Shown here piece after piece: positions 1 through 6,045 of a stretch of DNA of 6,064 bases (positions are counted from its first letter, which is position 1; the number at the start of each line of letters is the position of its first letter). The stretch comes from Competibacteraceae bacterium UBA3908. Lineage in GTDB: Bacteria; Pseudomonadota; Gammaproteobacteria; Competibacterales; Competibacteraceae. The notes below the pieces were generated by a model, which was not told the DNA's origin, searched no databases, and saw only the letters and a list, made by a program, of their open reading frames with translations. Where the stretch lies: contig DGFE01000238.1 of NCBI GenBank assembly GCA_002391525.1, positions 1-6,064 on the forward strand, in the 5' to 3' direction. Made by a program: the position numbers and the translations under genes.

Positions 1-404
1 TCCTGGATGCGGGCGCCGCCGGAATCGTTCAGGCCGATCACCGGCGCGCCGACCTTGATGGCGTGATCCATGATCTTGCACATCTTCTCGGCGTGGGCTT
101 CGGACAGCGAGCCGCCGAACACGGTGAAATCCTGGCTGAACACGAACACCAGCCGGCCGTTGACGGTGCCGTAGCCGGTGACGACGCCGTCGCCCGGAAT
201 CGAAGTGTCGGCCATGCCGAAGTCGGTGCAGCGATGCTCGACGAACATGTCCCATTCCTCGAAACTGCCCGGATCGAGCAGCACTTCGATGCGTTCGCGC
301 GCGCTGAGCTTGCCGCGCTTGTGTTGCGCGTCGATGCGGCGTTGCCCGCCGCCGAGACGGGCGGCGGCGCGTTTTTGTTCTAGTTGATTGATGATGTCAT
401 GCAT
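1..404 (-). CDS. pccB: Propionyl-CoA carboxylase beta subunit, N-terminal part (runs off the window)
   Basis: This is the carboxyltransferase (beta) subunit of propionyl-CoA carboxylase. With a biotin-carrying alpha subunit it moves CO2 from carboxybiotin to propionyl-CoA, giving methylmalonyl-CoA in the cytoplasm; the pathway serves odd-chain fatty acid, branched amino acid and propionate use. The 134 visible codons begin MHDIINQLEQKRAAARLGGG. They continue through family hallmarks: KRGKLSARERIEVLLDPGSF (residues about 29-48), FVEHRCTDFG, IPGDGVVTGYGTVNGR, FSQDFTVFGGSLSEAHAEK and the start of the acyl-CoA/oxyanion region, GLNDSGGARIQ. Family members are about 510 residues, so roughly three quarters lies beyond position 1. 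The ATG at 404-402 is chosen because AGGAG sits 9 nt upstream and the N-terminus matches known PccB. The reading frame is intact. Acetyl-CoA carboxylase or methylmalonyl-CoA decarboxylase relatives are less likely given the FVEHRCTDFG block, but the C-terminus is unseen. Confidence 0.95.
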   Translation of the reverse strand, partial: MHDIINQLEQKRAAARLGGGQRRIDAQHKRGKLSARERIEVLLDPGSFEEWDMFVEHRCTDFGMADTSIPGDGVVTGYGTVNGRLVFVFSQDFTVFGGSLSEAHAEKMCKIMDHAIKVGAPVIGLNDSGGARIQ

Positions 405-413
405 AAACGCTCT

Positions 414-418
414 CTCCT
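414..418 (-). promoter_or_regulatory. Ribosome binding site of pccB
   Basis: AGGAG on the minus strand, 9 nt before the ATG at 404-402, within the purine-rich run GAGGAGAGAG. It decides the start in favour of MHDIIN. The overlapping ATG at 400-398 is in another frame and stops after six codons. Confidence 0.8.
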
Positions 419-656
419 CACTGATGCGGGCGCCGGTGGCGGACCCGCGGCGCCGGAAGCTTGGGGACGGGCCCTCGGAAGCTGGCGGACCAGGTCGAGG
501 GGGTGGGGCTGGACACGGCGGGTGACGATCCGCTCCGCGCGACGGGAGTGGGAAACCGGGTTGGCGCGGGGGGCGAACCGTGCGGACAACGATGGGTGGT
601 CGATTCCAGTTCCTTGATTATTTTCAATTTTATGGATTTGGCATGGGGTTGTGGTA

Positions 657-676
657 AAGTCGGCGACCGTCGACTT
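657..676. repeat. Near-perfect 20-bp palindrome in the divergent promoter region
   Basis: AAGTCGGCGACCGTCGACTT pairs with its own reverse complement at 9 of 10 arm positions; the single exception is a G/T pair. The arms begin AAGTCG and end CGACTT. It ends 13 bp before a TATAAT box, covering where a -35 element would lie for plus-strand transcription. This fits an operator for a dimeric regulator. As RNA it would also fold, but the two-base loop is too tight for a good hairpin and no U-run follows. The protein that would bind is unknown. Confidence 0.4.
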
Positions 677-689
677 GAAGTTCGCCAAT

Positions 690-695
690 TATAAT
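690..695 (+). promoter_or_regulatory. Candidate -10 box for the RNB nuclease gene
   Basis: A perfect TATAAT lies in the most AT-rich part of the divergent region, 132 bp before the plus-strand ATG. No good TTGACA-like -35 lies 16-18 bp upstream (667-672 reads CCGTCG), and there is no extended -10 TG. If used, it would need an activator or another contact. The overlapping ATTATA also gives TATAAT on the minus strand (693-688), so it could equally serve pccB; that copy too lacks a clear -35. Transcription from here would give a 5' leader of about 125 nt for the nuclease gene. Confidence 0.3.
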
Positions 696-827
696 AAGGT
701 TTTTGGTCGTTTTCGCAGCGGCCAAGCGATATTTTCGTGTTTTTCCGACCGCGCCCGAACCGGCGCGGCATCCCGATGGTTCACTGTCGTCAACGATCCC
801 GCCATCCCATTTTTCCACTGAATCCAG

Positions 828-2642
828 ATGACTATACCACTGAACAGTCTGGTGCTTTACAAAAGCGGTCCGGCCCGGGTCGCCGCCCTCGGCGACAAGT
901 TGGACATCGAACTGGAAGATGGCCGGTCGCTGCGGGTTCGCCCCAAGGATGTGCTGTTGCTGCATCCGGGGCCCCTGAACGATTTGCGCGGGTTGGATGC
1001 CCCGGCGGGCGAAGTCGAAGCCGCCTGCGAACTGCTGGACGGGGGACAAACCACGCTGCCGGAACTGGCGGATTTGGTCTACGGCGCCTATACCCCGGCG
1101 ACGGCTTGGGCCGCTTGGCGGCTGGTGGACGAGGGGCTGTATTTCCGGGGCACGCCGGACGCAGTCAGCGCCCGGCCGCTGGCCGAGGTGGAACGAGAGC
1201 GAGTGGCCCGGCAGGCGAAGGCCGTGGAGCGGGAGGCGTGGAACGGTTTTCTCCAGCGGGCGCGGGCGGGGCGCTGCGCGCCGGAGGATGCGCCCTATCT
1301 GCGGGAAATCGAGGAAACAGCCCTGGGCCGGCGCGAGCAGAGCCGGGTGTTGCAGGCGCTCGACTGCGACCAGAACCCGCAAAGCGCCCATGCCCTGCTG
1401 CTGCGGTTGGGCCACTGGGACGGCAGGGTCAATCCCTGGCCGCGCCGGGTCGGGGCGACGCTGGCGGCGCCGGCGGTGGACTTGCCCGGCCTGCCGGACG
1501 AGCCCCGGCTGGATTTGACCGGTTTGCCGGCCTACGCCATCGACGACGAAGGCAATCCCGATCCCGACGACGCGCTCAGCCTGGACGGCAACCGCTTGTG
1601 GGTGCACGTCGCCGACGCGGCGGCGCTGGCGTCGCCCGGCAGTCCCGCCGATCTGGAAGCGCGGGCGCGGGGGGCGACGCTGTATCTGCCGGAAACCGCT
1701 ATCCCGATGCTGCCGGAGGAGGCGATCCCGCGCCTGGGTTTGGGCTTGGCGGAGGTTTCGCCGGCGCTGTCGTTCGCCCTGAATCTCGATGCGGACGGCG
1801 TGGTGACCGATGTGGCGATCACGCCGAGCTGGGTGCGGGTTCAGCGGTTGAACTACCAGGAGGTCGAGGCCCGGCTGGATCAGGAACCGTTTCGCGGCCT
1901 GTACGAACTCGCCGAACGCCATCGGACCCGCCGACGAGCGAATGGGGCGATCTTCATCGACTTGCCGGAAGTGAAGATGTGGGTCGCCGACGGTCGGGTG
2001 CGGATCGCGCCGTTGCCCCGCCTGCGCAGCCGGATGCTGGTGACGGAGGCGATGGTGATGGCTGGCGAGGCGGCGGCCCGGTTCGCGCTGGAGCGCGGAC
2101 TGCCCTTTCCGTTCGCCACGCAGGACCGGTCCGATGCGCCCGAGCGGGAGCCGGTCGGGCTGGCGGCGATGTACGCCTTGCGGCGCACGCTGCGACCGCG
2201 CCAGTACAGCAGCCGGCCCGGCGCGCATGGCGGGTTGGGGCTGGAGGTCTACGCTCAGGTGACCAGTCCGTTGCGGCGCTATCTGGACCTGGTCGCCCAC
2301 CAGCAGCTGCGAGCGTGTCTGCGAGGCGGCGATCCGCTGGAAGCCCAGGCGATCATCGAACGGGTCGGCGCGGCGGAAGCGGCGGCGCAGGGGATCCGGC
2401 GGGCCGAGCGGCTGTCGCGCGAACATTGGACGGTGGTTTACCTCCAGCAGCATCCCGGCTGGCAAGGCGAGGGAGTGCTGGTGGAAAAGCGGGCGCCGCG
2501 CGGGGTGGTGCTGATTCCCGAACTGGCGCTGGAGGCGCGGGTGAAGGTGGCGGACAGCGTGGCGCCGGACAGCGTGTTGCCGTTGCGGCTGACCGGCGTC
2601 GACCTGCCGGGGCGCGAAGCCTTTTTCCGGGTGGAGCGTTGA
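828..2642 (+). CDS. RNB-domain exoribonuclease (RNase II/R family), compact 604-residue type
   Basis: Predicted cytoplasmic 3'-to-5' processive exoribonuclease acting on single-stranded RNA and releasing nucleoside monophosphates. The N-terminal ~55 residues (LNSLVLYKSGPARV...) look like a small beta-barrel/SH3-like module. Residues about 75-105 (LPELADLVYGAYTPATAWAA) resemble a winged-helix segment. The RNB domain spans about 228-500, and a short S1-like tail about 545-604. In AIDDEGNPDPDDAL, residues D239, D245, D247 and D248 match the spacing of the four metal-binding aspartates of E. coli RNase II (D201, D207, D209, D210). Y343 in RLNYQEV and the block TSPLRRYLDLVAHQ (479-491) match conserved RNA-contact and catalytic-arginine motifs. 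It is shorter than RNase II (644) and RNase R (813). ATG 828 is the only start compatible with an in-frame stop at 819-821. No Shine-Dalgarno precedes it. It stands alone on its strand. I give no symbol because rnb and rnr denote different architectures. Confidence 0.9.
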   Translation: MTIPLNSLVLYKSGPARVAALGDKLDIELEDGRSLRVRPKDVLLLHPGPLNDLRGLDAPAGEVEAACELLDGGQTTLPELADLVYGAYTPATAWAAWRLVDEGLYFRGTPDAVSARPLAEVERERVARQAKAVEREAWNGFLQRARAGRCAPEDAPYLREIEETALGRREQSRVLQALDCDQNPQSAHALLLRLGHWDGRVNPWPRRVGATLAAPAVDLPGLPDEPRLDLTGLPAYAIDDEGNPDPDDALSLDGNRLWVHVADAAALASPGSPADLEARARGATLYLPETAIPMLPEEAIPRLGLGLAEVSPALSFALNLDADGVVTDVAITPSWVRVQRLNYQEVEARLDQEPFRGLYELAERHRTRRRANGAIFIDLPEVKMWVADGRVRIAPLPRLRSRMLVTEAMVMAGEAAARFALERGLPFPFATQDRSDAPEREPVGLAAMYALRRTLRPRQYSSRPGAHGGLGLEVYAQVTSPLRRYLDLVAHQQLRACLRGGDPLEAQAIIERVGAAEAAAQGIRRAERLSREHWTVVYLQQHPGWQGEGVLVEKRAPRGVVLIPELALEARVKVADSVAPDSVLPLRLTGVDLPGREAFFRVER

Positions 2643-2651
2643 ATTTGAAGC

Positions 2652-2682
2652 CGGCTGGCCCGGCCCGGGACCAGGCCAGTCG
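2652..2682. terminator. GC-rich hairpin between convergent genes, possible bidirectional terminator
   Basis: The 47-bp gap between the stop of the RNB gene (2642) and the stop of the convergent GH3 gene (2690) holds CGGCTGGCC (2652-2660) pairing with GGCCAGTCG (2674-2682), nine pairs with one G-U. An alternative fold pairs CTGGCCCG with CGGGACCAG around a GCC loop, with one bulged A. Either is stable and lies where both transcripts must end. No U-run follows on either strand, so as an intrinsic terminator it is weak; it may instead protect 3' ends. Confidence 0.4.
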
Positions 2683-2689
2683 ACCCCGT

Positions 2690-5044
2690 TCAGTAAGTCA
2701 GACCGAATCCGAACGGATACAAGGTATCCCGCTCCGGGTAACCCGGCACGTCCGGCTGATTGTCGATGACCGCTTGTAGATTATTCGCCAGGGCGAACGG
2801 CATCCTGCCTCGCGGCCTGTACTTTCCGCTCAGCACGTCCAGCAGCGCGGTATCGCTCACGCCGAAGCCGGCCACGATGGCGCCGGCGTTCCTCAGGCCG
2901 CTGGCCTCGTCGAGGACGAACGGATGGCGGAAGTAAATGTGGAGGATGGTGTTCTTCGGCCCCACCTCGTTCATGACCGCCTGGATGTCCGCCAGCGACG
3001 GTTTGATCTGCCACGACTGCGAGGCCGCCATCGTCGTGAATGAGAGATTGTTGGCTTCCCACGGTAACACGCCGCCGAAGATCAGCCCGTTATCCAGGCA
3101 GGTTTTGTTCGTATCGGCGTACTCGTCTTGCGCGACGCAACGATCCTCGGAACCATAGGGCTTGTCATAGGGCTGGCCGGCCTTTATCGGTTTGAGGAAG
3201 TTGGGGTTGAGGCCGGTGGCGGGGTCGTCGCTCTTGTAGGCGCCCGCCACGGTCCGGTTGACCAGGGCCGAAACCGAGATCAGCGCGTAATCGTGACCCG
3301 CGGCGCTTGGCCGAACGCCGTCCACCAAGGCATTGCCGTCGGTCACGGTGTAGCCATACCGCTCGACATTCGCCTTGGTGAAGTCGCCCAGGATGTAGAC
3401 CTTGGCGCCCGCCTTCAGCGGCAGGGTCTTGACGCCCGTGGTCTGTTCCTGGTTCTGCAACAGAACGAGGGACTTGCGCTGAACGTCCAGGGCCACGGTA
3501 CGATGCTCGTTCTTGCCGATGATGCTGGCGGCCCGGGTTTCATCGACGTAGGGGTTTTCAAACAGGCCGAGCTGGAATTGCTCCTTCAGCAGGCGCTTCG
3601 CGGCCTCGTCGATCCGCTCTTCGCTGACCAGACCGGCATTGACCAGATCGACGATGGTCTGGTTGACGTTGAAACCCGACAGAATTTCCGTGCCGCCATT
3701 GATGGCGGCGGCGACGCGTTCCGGAACGGTCCTGGTTTCCAGGCCCCAGGCGCGGTCGTTGATGATGCCGGTGTCGGAATTCACGTAGCCCTGGAACCCG
3801 AGCTGGCCGCGCAGCAGGTCGGTGACGATTTGCCGCGAGAACGCGAAGCCGACCTGATCGTACTTCACGCCTTCATAGCTCAGGTTCACCGGCGCGCCGT
3901 AGTACGGCATGATCGACGATACGCCGGCGTCGATGGCGGCCTTGAAGGGCTTCAGGTGGTAGCCGAAATTGCCGCCCGGATAGACCTGCTCCTTGCCATG
4001 GGCATAGTGTGGATCGAGACCCAATTCCTGCGGACCGCCGCCGGGGAAGTGCTTCATGGTCAGCGCCACCGCCGTATCCTGCGTAACCGAGGTGCCGTCC
4101 TTGATCTTCTTGCCTTGCAGGTTCTCCACCAGCGCCTTCATGATGTCGGCGGCGAGGTCCGCGTCCTCGGTGAAGGTCTCGTGCACCCGATACCAGCGCG
4201 GCTCGGTGGACAGGTCCGCCATGTAGCCGTACATGCCGCGCAGACCGATGGCCTTCCACTCCTCGGCCATGACCCTGGTGAAGTTCTTGATCGGCGACAT
4301 GTTGCGCGTGCCCAGCGCAGCCGCCGCCAGGCCGGCTTCCTTCGGGAAGGCGGTGAACGCGCCCGCGGCCTCGTTGATGCCCGCGCGGGCGTCCGGATCG
4401 ATATGGTTGCGGGCGTTCGACTTGAACAACGCGGGGATACCCAGGCGCGTCGCTTCGTTCAGTTCCTGGATCTTGTTCGTCCACGTCGCCATTTCCAGCG
4501 GCGTCACGGGCTGGCCGGCAAAGCCCGGATTGGGGGATTGAACCGGGTTGGCGGTCACCAGGTTGCGCAGGATGAAGCGGTGCATCCTTTGGTTGTTGAT
4601 GTAATCGAACGCCGGTTCCTCGACCGCGCCGCCCCAGCCGGCGTTCAGCGTCTGGATCAGCATCAGACCGGCTTTCTCCTCGAGCGTCATCCGCGACACC
4701 AGATCGTCGATCCGTTTCTGGACGGACAGGCGCCAATCCTCGTAGGGATCGAGCTGGCCGCTGCCGTTCGAATCCTTGAATCGCAAGCCCTTGACGGTCA
4801 ATACGGGCTTGACCCGCGCACCGATTTTCGGCTTTTTCATGCGGCCTCGGTCGGGGTTTTCCCCGCGATTGGCCAAAACGCTCCGGGTGTGGGCGCCGAT
4901 TTCCGGCCGAATCAAAAAGTCGTCATCGCCGGCGCTCGCGGCGGTCGCAACCACACCGAGCGCAATCGCCAAGGCCAGTTTTTTTCGGAGGATCGGCGCC
5001 GCCACGGCGGTTCTGGCGATATCGGGATTTGGTTTTTTATTCAT
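2690..5044 (-). CDS. Exported glycoside hydrolase family 3 enzyme (beta-glycosidase)
   Basis: Predicted retaining beta-glycosidase removing sugars from the non-reducing end of oligosaccharides or glycosides, outside the cytoplasm. Residues 1-38 form a Sec signal peptide: basic RKK (20-22), hydrophobic LALAIALGVVATAA, and cleavage after ASA (36-38). An EF-hand-like loop DSNGSGQLDPYED (91-103) comes next, then the barrel domain with MTLEEKAGLM (119-128), MKHFPGGGPQ (330-339) and GYVNSDTGI (419-427), where D424 is the predicted nucleophile. The second domain covers about 525-784 and ends in YPFGFGLTY (776-784), so the C-terminal fibronectin-like domain of many GH3 enzymes is absent. E663 (PWEANNLSF) is a tentative acid/base. 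The only cysteines are C636 and C649, a possible disulfide. ATG 5044 is chosen for its GAGGA site and signal peptide. The gene begins 69 bp after pta on the same strand and may share its transcript. Substrate cannot be read from sequence; glucoside or xyloside are both possible. Confidence 0.92.
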   Translation of the reverse strand: MNKKPNPDIARTAVAAPILRKKLALAIALGVVATAASAGDDDFLIRPEIGAHTRSVLANRGENPDRGRMKKPKIGARVKPVLTVKGLRFKDSNGSGQLDPYEDWRLSVQKRIDDLVSRMTLEEKAGLMLIQTLNAGWGGAVEEPAFDYINNQRMHRFILRNLVTANPVQSPNPGFAGQPVTPLEMATWTNKIQELNEATRLGIPALFKSNARNHIDPDARAGINEAAGAFTAFPKEAGLAAAALGTRNMSPIKNFTRVMAEEWKAIGLRGMYGYMADLSTEPRWYRVHETFTEDADLAADIMKALVENLQGKKIKDGTSVTQDTAVALTMKHFPGGGPQELGLDPHYAHGKEQVYPGGNFGYHLKPFKAAIDAGVSSIMPYYGAPVNLSYEGVKYDQVGFAFSRQIVTDLLRGQLGFQGYVNSDTGIINDRAWGLETRTVPERVAAAINGGTEILSGFNVNQTIVDLVNAGLVSEERIDEAAKRLLKEQFQLGLFENPYVDETRAASIIGKNEHRTVALDVQRKSLVLLQNQEQTTGVKTLPLKAGAKVYILGDFTKANVERYGYTVTDGNALVDGVRPSAAGHDYALISVSALVNRTVAGAYKSDDPATGLNPNFLKPIKAGQPYDKPYGSEDRCVAQDEYADTNKTCLDNGLIFGGVLPWEANNLSFTTMAASQSWQIKPSLADIQAVMNEVGPKNTILHIYFRHPFVLDEASGLRNAGAIVAGFGVSDTALLDVLSGKYRPRGRMPFALANNLQAVIDNQPDVPGYPERDTLYPFGFGLTY

Positions 5045-5051
5045 GCTGCTG

Positions 5052-5056
5052 TCCTC
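5052..5056 (-). promoter_or_regulatory. Ribosome binding site of the GH3 gene
   Basis: GAGGA on the minus strand, 7 nt before the ATG at 5044-5042, supports the start MNKKPNPD, which gives a signal peptide of usual form. A competing ATG at 5101-5099 also has a purine site (TGGAG, 5112-5108, 6 nt spacing) but would add 19 residues (MRRGPETALYHHSLPEDSS) before the signal peptide. Confidence 0.65.
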
Positions 5057-5113
5057 GGGAAGCGAGTGGTGGTAGAGAGCCGTTTCGGGTCCGCGTCGCA
5101 TGGCGTGCTCCAG

Positions 5114-6045
5114 TCAGACCTTGCGGGCGTGGGCCTGGATGGCGGTCAGGGCGATGGTGAAGACGATGTCGTCCACCAGCGCGCCGCGCGAGAGGTCGTT
5201 CACCGGCTTGCGCAAGCCTTGCAGCATGGGGCCGATGGAGACGACGTGGGCGCTGCGTTGCACGGCCTTGTAAGTGGTGTTGCCGGTGTTGAGGTCGGGG
5301 AAGACGAACACCGTGGCCTGACCGGCCACCTTGGAACCGGGCGCCTTCTGCTGGCCGACTTCGAGCACGGAAGCCGCGTCGTACTGCAACGGGCCGTCGA
5401 TGAGCAATTCGGGGGCCTTCGCCCTGGCCAGCGCGGTGGCCTCGCGCACCTTGTCGACATCGGCGCCCATGCCGGAACTGCCGGTGGAGTAGCTGATCAT
5501 CGCCACTCGGGGTTCGATGCCGAACGCCTGCGCGCTGGCGGCGCTCTGCAGCGCGATTTCCGCCAGTTCGGCGGCGCTGGGGTCGGGGTTGATGGCGCAG
5601 TCGCCGTACACCAGCACCTGGTCGGGCATCAGCATGAAAAACACCGAGGACACGATGGACGAGCCGGGTTCCGTCTTGATGAGCTGCAGGGCCGGCCGCA
5701 CCGTATTGGCGGTGGTGTGGACCGCGCCGGAGACGAGGCCGTCGACATCATCCGCGGCCAGCATCATCGTGCCGAGCACGACGGTGTCCTGCATCTGTTC
5801 GCGCGCCTGACCGGGGGTGAGGCCCTTGCTCTTGCGCAGCTCGACCATGCGTTCGACATACCGCTCGCGCACGACGTCCGGCTCGATGATTTCCAGCGTG
5901 GGCGGCAGTGTGACGCCCTGCGCGGCGGCCACCGCTTCGATGGCGGCGCGCTGACCGAGCAGCACACAGCGCGCGATGCCCTTCTCCGCACAAACGACGG
6001 CGGCGCGCACGGTGCGCGGCTCGTCGCCCTCCGGCAGCACGATGC
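5114..6045 (-). CDS. pta: Phosphate acetyltransferase, C-terminal catalytic domain (5' end missing at contig end)
   Basis: Converts acetyl-CoA and phosphate to acetyl phosphate and CoA in the cytoplasm. With acetate kinase it makes acetate and ATP, or runs backwards to activate acetate. The visible part starts IVLPEGDEPRTVRAA, the usual beginning of the PTA_PTB domain, and runs about 310 residues to HARKV. Hallmarks are GLVSGAVHTTANTVRPALQL, VYGDCAINPDPSA, ISYSTGSSGMGADVDKVREA, LIDGPLQYDAA, FPDLNTGNTTYKAVQRSA and GLRKPVNDLSRGALVDDIV; the last holds the Ser-Arg and Asp known as active-site residues in Methanosarcina Pta. The close match to the E. coli enzyme suggests the long type (about 700 residues) with an N-terminal P-loop and DRTGG region off the contig, but the short type (about 330) cannot be excluded. 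The GTG at 6040-6038 is an internal valine codon, not the start. The frame is open to the adapter junction. No acetate kinase gene is visible downstream; the GH3 gene follows instead. Confidence 0.95.

Larger units (their letters stand above)
405..827. other. Divergent intergenic region between pccB and the RNB nuclease gene
   Basis: This 423-bp stretch has no gene I can support; the open frames crossing it are low-complexity, Arg/Pro-rich and lack ribosome sites. It must hold the promoters of both flanking genes. Two parts differ in composition. Positions 421-600 are GC-rich, and read on the pccB strand they have 88 C against 47 G in 180 nt. Positions about 611-740 are AT-rich and contain the palindrome and TATAAT box listed separately. 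No tRNA, riboswitch or small RNA that I recognise is visible. Confidence 0.7.

Noticed and set aside
638..653. Sigma-54-like promoter (TTGGCATGG...TTGTGG)
   Set aside because: The GG element is present, but the downstream part is TTGT rather than TTGC and the spacing is one base short.
380..688. Possible small gene in the divergent region on the minus strand
   Set aside because: It starts at a TTG without a ribosome site, overlaps the pccB start in another frame, is Arg/Pro-rich and resembles nothing I know.
630..2465. A 611-codon minus-strand open frame antisense to the RNB gene
   Set aside because: It is rich in Arg, Gln, Pro and His with no recognisable domain, and mirrors the codon bias of the opposite gene. 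It is an antisense shadow.
737..2779. A 680-codon plus-strand open frame covering the whole RNB gene in another frame
   Set aside because: Its translation is low-complexity Gly/Ala/Arg/Pro with no family motif, while the 828-2642 frame carries the full RNB catalytic signature. In DNA this GC-rich, stop-free alternative frames are expected.
3873..4736. A 287-codon minus-strand frame inside the GH3 gene
   Set aside because: It is a frame-shifted reading of the GH3 gene, with Arg/Gly-rich sequence and no motif. The GH3 frame is continuous, so it is not evidence of a frameshift.
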